Shown here: positions 1 through 5,753 of the stretch, one piece after another | How the letters are laid out: the number at the start of each line of letters is the position of its first letter | Position numbering within the stretch: the first letter of the stretch is position 1 | Source of the DNA: Kiritimatiellia bacterium | GTDB lineage: Bacteria; Verrucomicrobiota; Kiritimatiellia; RFP12; UBA1067 | NCBI GenBank assembly: GCA_017479035.1 | Contig: JAFVCR010000158.1 | Location: forward strand, 1-8,321 | Direction of reading: 5' to 3' | Length of the DNA: 8,321 nt | Notes under the pieces: generated by a model | Told to the model about the DNA's origin: nothing | Database searches by the model: none | Seen by the model: only the letters and a program-made list of their open reading frames with translations | Program-made: the position numbers and the translations under genes

Positions 1-131
1 CCGGCCGCATCCTCCCCTCCGCGCTCCACCGCCTCGATGCGTTGCGCCTTCTCCGCATCGAGCGTTTCATCCGCAGCCGCCTCCCCCGCCAGCAACGCCG
101 CTATCGTCACCGCCGCCAAAAACCTTTTCAT
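1..131 (-). CDS. Partial tandem paralogue of the exported coiled-coil protein
   Basis: Begins at an ATG at 131, 1 nt after the stop of the 249-residue gene and behind GGAGGGGG (7-nt spacing), and runs off the window edge. The 43 visible codons begin MKRFLAAVTIAALLAGEAAA, a normal signal peptide with Lys-Arg at positions 2-3, followed by DETLDAEKAQRIEAVERGG. Apart from two extra codons at the start it matches the first 42 residues of the preceding gene with few changes. By eye the two DNA stretches (1-119 and 758-876) differ at about six positions, so the copies are recent or homogenised. The rest of the protein, including whether it has a coiled coil and zinc ribbon, is not visible. Confidence 0.85.
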   Translation of the reverse strand, partial: MKRFLAAVTIAALLAGEAAADETLDAEKAQRIEAVERGGEDAA

Positions 132-132
132 A

Positions 133-882
133 TCACATCCCCCTCCATCCATTTATAAAGCAATCGTTGCATATCCCTCCGCGCAGCAAAGCCCACGTCC
201 CGCATTTGCCGCATACGCCCGCCACGCCGTTTTTCTCTTCGTCGATGCGTTTCAATTTCCCCTGCAACTCTTCTAGTTCCACCGTCCTTTTCTTCGCAAC
301 GTCCGCAAACTCGTTATACTGCGTTTTAAATAGCGCAAGCAATTCTTCCAGATCCACCCCCCTTTCCGCCGCAAAGACCGCCAACTCGGTATAATGCGTG
401 TCCACTAGCTTAAGCAATTCTGCCAGTGCCGCATTCTTCCTCTCCAGCGTTTCTATTTTCTTCGCCGCAACGTCCACCAACTCGTTATACTGTGTGTTCG
501 CCCGCGCAAGCGATTCTTCCAGCTCCGCATTCTCCCTCTCCAGCGTTTCTATTTTCTTCTTCGCCGCCGCCTTGTCTCTCCGCGCCTGCATGATGCAATC
601 GAACAAACCCCTCTCCCATCCGTCCTCGTGCGCAATCTCGTGCAGCCTTTTCACATCATCGCTTCCCGGTGCCAACGCATCCGCCGCCAAGAGCCAATAT
701 GCCGCCTCCGTCTTGTCGTCTTCGCACAAATATATCTTTACAAGATCCACCGCCGCGCCGGCCGCATCCTCCCCTCCGCGCTCCACCGCTTCGATGCGTT
801 GCACCTTCTCCGCATCAAGCGTTTCCTCCGCAGCCGCCTCCCCCGCCAAAAACGCCGCTATCGTCACCGCCGCCAAAATCAT
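133..882 (-). CDS. Exported coiled-coil protein with C-terminal zinc ribbon
   Basis: 249 residues from the ATG at 882, which lies 1 nt after the upstream stop and behind GGGAGGGG. The start is supported by alignment with the downstream paralogue. Residues 1-18 resemble a signal peptide with a hydrophobic core and an AAA site before Glu19, but they lack the usual positive n-region. About 36-90 form a helical hairpin stretch rich in Ala (KIYLCEDDKTEAAYWLLAAD), loosely Sel1/TPR-like. About 103-218 are a coiled coil with two 32-residue repeats and one 25-residue partial repeat. C224, C227, C238 and C241 form a short zinc ribbon (CGKC, CNDC) near the C-terminus, followed by FINGWRGM. A second in-frame start at 936 would add 18 residues with four Lys/Arg and overlap the upstream gene by 53 nt. 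Function unknown. Confidence 0.72.
   Translation of the reverse strand: MILAAVTIAAFLAGEAAAEETLDAEKVQRIEAVERGGEDAAGAAVDLVKIYLCEDDKTEAAYWLLAADALAPGSDDVKRLHEIAHEDGWERGLFDCIMQARRDKAAAKKKIETLERENAELEESLARANTQYNELVDVAAKKIETLERKNAALAELLKLVDTHYTELAVFAAERGVDLEELLALFKTQYNEFADVAKKRTVELEELQGKLKRIDEEKNGVAGVCGKCGTWALLRGGICNDCFINGWRGM
292..558 (-). repeat. Coiled-coil repeats of 32, 32 and 25 residues
   Basis: Residues 109-140 (KKIETLERENAELEES...), 141-172 (KKIETLERKNAALAEL...) and 173-197 share the pattern TLER/DLEE ... TQYNEL/THYTEL/TQYNEF ... VAA. The matching DNA sits at 463-558, 367-462 and 292-366, with the AACTCG-TATA-TGCG-type segment recurring at 308, 383 and 479 (spacings 75 and 96). The first two DNA copies carry a nearly identical stretch around CAGCGTTTCTATTTTCTTC at 445 and 541. 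Confidence 0.7.
758..876. repeat. Second copy of the 119-bp near-identical direct repeat (partner at 1-119)
   Basis: Positions 1-119 and 758-876 align without gaps at an offset of 757, in the same orientation, with about six mismatches by eye. They encode the mature N-terminus and signal peptide of the two tandem paralogues. The repeat probably continues past position 1. Such a repeat can break a short-read assembly, which may explain where the window begins. Confidence 0.8.
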
Positions 883-883
883 T

Positions 884-1867
884 TTACCAGCCCCTCCCTT
901 TCGGTTGCCTGAAACACTTTTCGCAAAGCCCGTCATTCCACTTCACCTCTCTTCCTTCCAAAATTTTCCCGCACTCCTTGCATGGTATTTTTGCTTTCGG
1001 ACAATTTCGGTTGCGGCACGCGCCTCCCTCCGCAAGATGCCACCCGCATTCTTTGCACGCCATGCTGCACAAGCCCGTCACCTCATCCATCCGCGCTCCG
1101 CATTCCTTGCAATACATCTTCTTTTTCGGACACTCCTCATTGCCGCACTTGCCATCCCTCTCCAGATGCCTCCCGCATCCGCCTTCTCCTCCGCACCTCA
1201 TCTCGCACCGCTCGTGCCTCTGCAAAAACGCCGCCAATCCCCTCCCCGTGTCTGTTCCGTGCACTTCGCACCTTGCCGGCATCGCAAACACCACATACGC
1301 CGCCGCCCCCGCTATCGCACCCACGCCCGCCAGCCACAATGCCACCTTGCGCAATACCGCCGCCACCGCACCCCCTATTCCCGTCTTCACCACATCCGCC
1401 ACATTCACGCGCCCTTGTGCGTCATTCCACTTTCTCGCCCTCTCCGAAAGCGGCAAGAACCCATCCGCGCCATTTTCGCTCCACCCCCACAAAACATGCA
1501 AATGCTCCCTCCCCGTTCTGTATGCATCCGGCACTGCATCCGGCTGCGGCAGAGCCATGCTCTTGAAGAAATTTCTCGCTTCCACCGCAAGCCTTGCATC
1601 GTCCGCCCACGCATGCATCGTCTCCACCGCGCTCTGCAACTCCTCCACCATCTTCTTCGCCGGCTTGCGCTTGCCGTACGGTTTCGTCGTTTCGGAAATC
1701 GCATACTCTAGCACGCCATTCCCCGCGCTCGCAACAGGGAATATGTCAAACCCCATCTCCGCGTTCACCGCCGCTAGCCACCTCGCCACGCATGGATCGT
1801 CCACGCCGCGCCCGTTGCATCTCGCAAGAGCCCGCATCCCCCCTAGAACAATTGAAACTTTTGTCAT
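884..1867 (-). CDS. Membrane protein with repeated zinc-ribbon-like Cys-rich tail
   Basis: 327 residues of unrecognised family. Residues 1-165 are a soluble domain without a family I can name; the gene has no N-terminal signal peptide. One membrane segment spans about 171-196 (VLRKVALWLAGVGAIAGAAA onward), with R173 and K174 at its N-terminal edge. By the positive-inside rule the N-terminal half would be cytoplasmic and the Cys-rich tail outside, but zinc ribbons more often sit in the cytoplasm, so topology is uncertain. The tail, from residue 200 on, has 17 cysteines including CKECG three times and CEKC at the end, with two CPK elements. Two copies of a 43-residue unit are recognisable (231-273 and 274-318). 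Its ATG is shared with the previous stop in ATGA, and the next gene begins 1 nt after its stop. Function unknown. Confidence 0.75.
   Translation of the reverse strand: MTKVSIVLGGMRALARCNGRGVDDPCVARWLAAVNAEMGFDIFPVASAGNGVLEYAISETTKPYGKRKPAKKMVEELQSAVETMHAWADDARLAVEARNFFKSMALPQPDAVPDAYRTGREHLHVLWGWSENGADGFLPLSERARKWNDAQGRVNVADVVKTGIGGAVAAVLRKVALWLAGVGAIAGAAAYVVFAMPARCEVHGTDTGRGLAAFLQRHERCEMRCGGEGGCGRHLERDGKCGNEECPKKKMYCKECGARMDEVTGLCSMACKECGWHLAEGGACRNRNCPKAKIPCKECGKILEGREVKWNDGLCEKCFRQPKGRGW
914..1177 (-). repeat. Two tandem copies of a 43-residue Cys-rich unit
   Basis: The unit runs from C231 to about C271 in the first copy (1049-1177) and C274 to C318 in the second (914-1048). Conserved positions are C231/C274, C241/C284, C246/C289 followed by PKxK, and C253-C256/C296-C299 in CKECG, all offset by 43. 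The second copy has about 4 extra residues before its last CxxC. The repeat is also visible at the DNA level at an offset of 129 nt. Confidence 0.7.
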
Positions 1868-2958
1868 TGCACTTCCGCCACGGCGTATACGCTGCCGTTT
1901 GATTCAACACACCAGTTGATTATTCTCGTTACCGGCGCACCCATGCCCGACCTGTTATGCACTTGGTTTGTGTTGTAGCCGCCGCCGATGTTTGGCACTA
2001 TTATGCGTATCCCCTTCGCCGCCACGGCAGGGCACCCCGCCAACGCCCCGGCAAACTCGCGCATATACTGCACCACCTGCGTCTCTTGCACAGCCGCTGT
2101 GCCGTCATCTTGTTTCAGTTCGTGCAACCAGTTTGCAAGCACCTTGCCTATGTCGCAAATCTGCTTCTCCCAACCAAACGTCGGCGCACCTGCATTGCGC
2201 TCCATCGCCGCGAACTCTGCAAGCGATGCGAATAGTAGCATCTCCGCATCCTCTCGCGGCGCCCGTAGCCTATCCGCAAAGCCGTTATCCGTCCACCACT
2301 GCTGCTGTTGCAGACATTTCGGGATGAACCTCTCCATCATGTCTGTGCAGTAGTTGCTCTCCGCCATCAGTTCGCTGTTCTTCTGCACCAATTCTACATT
2401 CCTCTGCTTCTCGCTTTCAAGCTCTCCCTGCAAAGACGCTATTTCCCCTTTGAGTTGTTTCTTCTCCTCCTCGCAAATTCTCTTCTGCTCGGCAAGCGCT
2501 GCCGCCTCGCCCTCTGCCTCTTTCTGTTTCTTCTCTGCCTCTTCGCAGTCCTTCTTGCACTGCTCGTAATCCACCACCTTCGTCTCGGCCGCTATAAGCA
2601 GTTCTATCATCTCCGCCTTGCTTTTGCTCCACAGTTCCGTGCGCCGCTTCTTCTCTCTTGCTATCTGTGCGCTGAGGCTGCGGTTTCGCTTGGATAGAGC
2701 CTGCTTTTCACTTTCCAGTTGATTGATGTATTTCTGCGTATTTTGCGGCACGTTCTCCGCCGGCCTCATCCCGGCAACCTCGTCAATCGCTTTCGGCTCG
2801 TCCTGCGCCACCTCTTGCACAATCACTTCCTGCACGCCCTGCTCCACAGGCTGCTGCTGCGCCGCCGGAGGTTTTGAACTCTTGTTCGTGTTATATGGGC
2901 TCCCGGCGATGCCGCCCGCTCTACCGCTGCTCATATCGATTTTAATAGCCTCTCCCAT
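1864..2958 (-). CDS. Coiled-coil protein with possible GrpE-like C-terminal domain
   Basis: 364 residues, no signal peptide or membrane segment. The start at 2958 is preceded by GGAGGAGAGG. Residues 1-70 are low-complexity, rich in Ser, Pro, Gln and Val, and probably disordered. Residues 72-203 are a long charged coiled coil full of Lys, Glu and Gln. Residues 204-310 look helical. Residues 316-362 look like a small beta domain: GIRIIVPNIGGGYNTNQVH, then APVTRIINW and GSVYAVAEV. This order (coiled coil, helical bundle, compact beta domain) and the pattern I-P-x4-Y-x-N-x2-H...V-x2-I...G-x-V-x4-V recall GrpE, whose beta domain contacts the Hsp70 ATPase. The next gene upstream is Hsp70-like. The similarity is weak and by eye. 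The alternative is a divergent SrfA counterpart, judged only by position. The stop overlaps the next start as ATGA. Confidence 0.55.
   Translation of the reverse strand: MGEAIKIDMSSGRAGGIAGSPYNTNKSSKPPAAQQQPVEQGVQEVIVQEVAQDEPKAIDEVAGMRPAENVPQNTQKYINQLESEKQALSKRNRSLSAQIAREKKRRTELWSKSKAEMIELLIAAETKVVDYEQCKKDCEEAEKKQKEAEGEAAALAEQKRICEEEKKQLKGEIASLQGELESEKQRNVELVQKNSELMAESNYCTDMMERFIPKCLQQQQWWTDNGFADRLRAPREDAEMLLFASLAEFAAMERNAGAPTFGWEKQICDIGKVLANWLHELKQDDGTAAVQETQVVQYMREFAGALAGCPAVAAKGIRIIVPNIGGGYNTNQVHNRSGMGAPVTRIINWCVESNGSVYAVAEVQ
1873..2013 (-). other. GrpE-like beta domain at the C-terminus (residues 316-362)
   Basis: GrpE beta domains typically read as a hydrophobic strand ending in Ile-x-Pro, a gly-rich turn, a Phe/Tyr-Asp/Asn-Pro/Thr-Asn-x-His stretch, then Val-x-x-Val/Ile strands ending in a hydrophobic strand before the end. 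Here IIVP, GGGYNTNQVH, VTRIINW and SVYAVAEV occupy the matching places at the very end of the protein. The match rests on residue pattern alone and needs a profile or structure comparison. Confidence 0.4.
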
Positions 2959-2983
2959 TTTCCTCTCCTCCGTTTGTTGGGTC

Positions 2984-5734
2984 TCAAATTATCCTGCCCG
3001 TGTCTTGCCAGAACTCCTCCACGCGCTGGCACACTTCAAGCGTGTAATCGTCTGCGCAATTCCCCGTCTCTCCTTCGCGCACAAGTTCCACGAGTTCTAG
3101 ATATTCCGCCTTCGTCTGCCTATCCTCGCCCCGTCTTATCTTCGCATCGAATACCTCTCTCGTTGCATCCACCTGTTGCGGATTCGTGCGCTTGAGCCTG
3201 TATATTGCAGACCCCGCCGCCCTGCGCGACATCCTCCTCCCGATGAGGTTCGTCAGATTGATTTCAGTAGTTGCCACCCCGTCTTCCCCAAACTCGAACA
3301 CCGGCGCGTTCGGCCTTGCAAAATTGCCCATGAACCCCCACTCGCTCCCTTCGTAGAAATTATCTCCAAACTGCGTAGGCTTCATCGTCCAGTTCTGCAC
3401 CTTCCCGTTGCGCAGCATAAAGTCCAACGCCGCACCCACCGCCGTGATGCTCTTTGCATCCTTTATCGTATCCGCCTGCACCACGCCGCCAGTGTCTATC
3501 TGCACGAATGGATACCAATCGCCCGCTCTATAATGCTTTGCCGCAAGTATCCTATCCGGCGTCAACGGCAGCCTCTCCAGCGCAAGCCTGTGTATCTCCG
3601 GCAGTTCGGATGTCTTTCCTCTCATAAAGAAAACGTCTATGTCAAACTTCGCCGCTATCTCTCCCACGTTATCCATCATCTCCGCGAAGAAGTCTCTCAC
3701 TATTCCATCCACCTCCGCAACGTCGTATCTTATCTCCAACCTCCCGAACAACTGTCTGGTATCCACATTCGGCAGCCCGAGATTGTTGTAGAGATCATCA
3801 AACGTCTGCATCCCCACTCCCGCAGCGCTCAACCTAAACGCCCCTGCCGGCGCACCGCTTGCAATGTCCGCCATCACTCTTATCGCAAGCGGCACCACCA
3901 CCAGTTTCAAAGCCTTCACGCGCTTGTTCTTCACTGTAGCGTCAACCATCTCCCCCGTGAAATAATTTCCAAGCGCATTGCCCAGACTTTCGTCTTGCCT
4001 GCGTATGCTTGCAAACACCACCTCGTGGATTATCCTGCGCATGAGGCTGTCCCCCGCTTCGGAATAACCATCGCGGAAAAGCAGTTTCGGTTGGAGTTCT
4101 ATCGTGCCGAGCGCGTTCACTCTCCCCGTGTATTCCAAGACGGAAATATCGCTCGTGCCGCCGCCGATGTCAAAGTTCATCATGCGGAACGCAATCTCCC
4201 CATTCTCTCTCCTCTTGCCCGCGATGCGCAACCATCCATCCACGTTGTCCGCAAACTTGTGTATCTCGGAGAATACATACGGCAGTTGGCTCGCCACCGC
4301 TTCGTCCACGTCCATATGCAATTTTATCGTCCCCTCTCCGGCGAAATGCGAAAGCTCGAATATCTTTATCGCATCCTCGCACCGCTTGCGGTATAGTGCT
4401 ATCTCGTCCCTCGTCCATCCCGACGGATACGTCACTATCACGTCTTTGAGTTCGTATGGTATGAACGCCGCCGCAAGGTCCCCCAATCCATTGAGTTGCG
4501 CGTATGCCCTCTCGATTATCCCAAGCACCATCCACACGAACGTCGCCGCCCTCGGATAATTCGGATGCTCCGGCCCTCGCATCGGCCGCAAACTCAACTG
4601 CGCTATATCCTCCGGATTCACCACGTCGCCTTTTTCCGTCATCCACAGCAGACTGTTCGACTTCAACTTTGCCGGATCCGTATTCTTCCATTGCGTGTTC
4701 AGCACCATGCTCCAGTCGCGCTGGCTCTGCTCGTTGTCGAAGAAATACCTCTTCGGCGAACTCTGCTGCAAATTCAGCCCGTGGTCTATCATGTTCACCA
4801 CGTCGCTGTTTGCAAGGCAGTTCTTCGCTTCGTCGCCAAACGCCACCGGCGAATATTCCACGAACATCGTCGGCAGCCGCGTCTCCACATATTCGTTGAA
4901 CGTCTCCGTCCCCAGCAAAAAACGCCTCCTCGTGCCTGTCGTGTAATGCTTCTGCACCACCGCCGGCGCATTCTCGTCAAACTCGTTCTGCCGCAGCACC
5001 ATCCAGGAATCCATCACGCCGCTGTCCACATTGAGAATGTCGTCTTTCGTCATCCCCCGGTTGCGCGCGTCCAAACGCAGCAGCACGCCCTTGCAATTGT
5101 TGCGTATTGCACCTGCCTGGTTGGCCTGGCCGCTCACATCGTCTTTCAACAGCAGCGCGATAGTGCGCGTGTTGCCGAGGTCTATCACCAGATGCGCCCC
5201 CACATTCTGCGTTACAATCGCCTGCATGCAATGCACCTTCGCCACCACGCACAGCAAATTCCTCCCCGCTGCGCTCGAAAGTTTAATCTCGCACTCACAC
5301 TCCTGACCCGGCATCAGATTGCAATACACGCTTCCAAATTGCTCCGCATGCGCTTGCGCCGCCGGCACCACACCCCTCTCCAGCAAAACACCTCGCCTCG
5401 CCCAGTCGTTGCCCGCTTGCGTAGTATCCACCGCCACTTCCACGCCCAGTATTCTGTCGTTGTGCAGCTGCTTCTCCGCAAAGCGCATCTTCACAAAACT
5501 TTTCCCCGCAAACGTTTGCCATTGGTTGTATGTGCTTGCGTCCAGATTGGTCAGTTCATAGACCAAATTAGTATTGCCGGCTATATTCGCATGCCTCTGC
5601 TGGAAACCCGCCGCATCGTCCCACGTCGTATCGCTTACGTTTACGTTCGCGCCTCCGAACGCATACAACGGATAAAACTTCTTCTGGCATCCCGTATTTG
5701 GATGCACCGCCACTGTCCACGAAAATCTCGGCAT
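2984..5734 (-). CDS. SrfB-like protein with Hsp70/actin-type ATPase domain
   Basis: 916 residues, close to the roughly 1000 of enterobacterial SrfB. The ATG at 5734 follows GGAGGAG with 5-nt spacing. Residues 1-180 form a separate N-terminal region that looks beta-rich. The Hsp70/actin ATPase signatures then follow in order: phosphate-1 LVIDLGNTRTIALL (183-196), a connect-1-like VIVTYPSGWTRDE (432-444), phosphate-2 NFDIGGGTSDIS (520-531), an adenosine-motif-like FMRGKTSELPEIHRL (703-717), and a connect-2-like SITAVGAALDFML (762-774). The key Asp/Gly/Thr positions (D185, G187, T189, D522, G524-G526, T527) are present, so ATP binding is likely. A charged helical tail closes the protein. It lies between the SrfC-like gene and a coiled-coil gene (25-nt gap). 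Inference: an ATP-driven Hsp70-like partner of the SrfC-like protein. A search against the SrfB Pfam family would settle the family name. Confidence 0.78.
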   Translation of the reverse strand: MPRFSWTVAVHPNTGCQKKFYPLYAFGGANVNVSDTTWDDAAGFQQRHANIAGNTNLVYELTNLDASTYNQWQTFAGKSFVKMRFAEKQLHNDRILGVEVAVDTTQAGNDWARRGVLLERGVVPAAQAHAEQFGSVYCNLMPGQECECEIKLSSAAGRNLLCVVAKVHCMQAIVTQNVGAHLVIDLGNTRTIALLLKDDVSGQANQAGAIRNNCKGVLLRLDARNRGMTKDDILNVDSGVMDSWMVLRQNEFDENAPAVVQKHYTTGTRRRFLLGTETFNEYVETRLPTMFVEYSPVAFGDEAKNCLANSDVVNMIDHGLNLQQSSPKRYFFDNEQSQRDWSMVLNTQWKNTDPAKLKSNSLLWMTEKGDVVNPEDIAQLSLRPMRGPEHPNYPRAATFVWMVLGIIERAYAQLNGLGDLAAAFIPYELKDVIVTYPSGWTRDEIALYRKRCEDAIKIFELSHFAGEGTIKLHMDVDEAVASQLPYVFSEIHKFADNVDGWLRIAGKRRENGEIAFRMMNFDIGGGTSDISVLEYTGRVNALGTIELQPKLLFRDGYSEAGDSLMRRIIHEVVFASIRRQDESLGNALGNYFTGEMVDATVKNKRVKALKLVVVPLAIRVMADIASGAPAGAFRLSAAGVGMQTFDDLYNNLGLPNVDTRQLFGRLEIRYDVAEVDGIVRDFFAEMMDNVGEIAAKFDIDVFFMRGKTSELPEIHRLALERLPLTPDRILAAKHYRAGDWYPFVQIDTGGVVQADTIKDAKSITAVGAALDFMLRNGKVQNWTMKPTQFGDNFYEGSEWGFMGNFARPNAPVFEFGEDGVATTEINLTNLIGRRMSRRAAGSAIYRLKRTNPQQVDATREVFDAKIRRGEDRQTKAEYLELVELVREGETGNCADDYTLEVCQRVEEFWQDTGRII

Positions 5735-5753
5735 CGCTTCTCCTCCGTTTTTA

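Noticed and set aside
283..558. CRISPR array or non-coding tandem repeat
   Set aside because: The repeats are in-frame coiled-coil codons with spacing of 75 and 96 nt and no unique spacers.
914..1270. DnaJ-type zinc finger in the Cys-rich tail, which would complete a DnaK-DnaJ-GrpE set
   Set aside because: The motifs are CKECG and CPK types without the CxxCxGxG repeats of DnaJ, and there is no J domain with an HPD motif in the protein.
398..1711. Long plus-strand open frames at 398-1711 and 669-1919
   Set aside because: They are antisense to the membrane and exported protein genes, have Arg/His/Pro/Ser-rich translations without domains, and lack ribosome binding sites. They arise from codon bias of the real genes.
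133..2958. Transposon or insertion sequence remnants explaining the duplicated genes
   Set aside because: No transposase, inverted repeats or target-site duplications were seen around the genes. The duplication looks like a simple tandem event.
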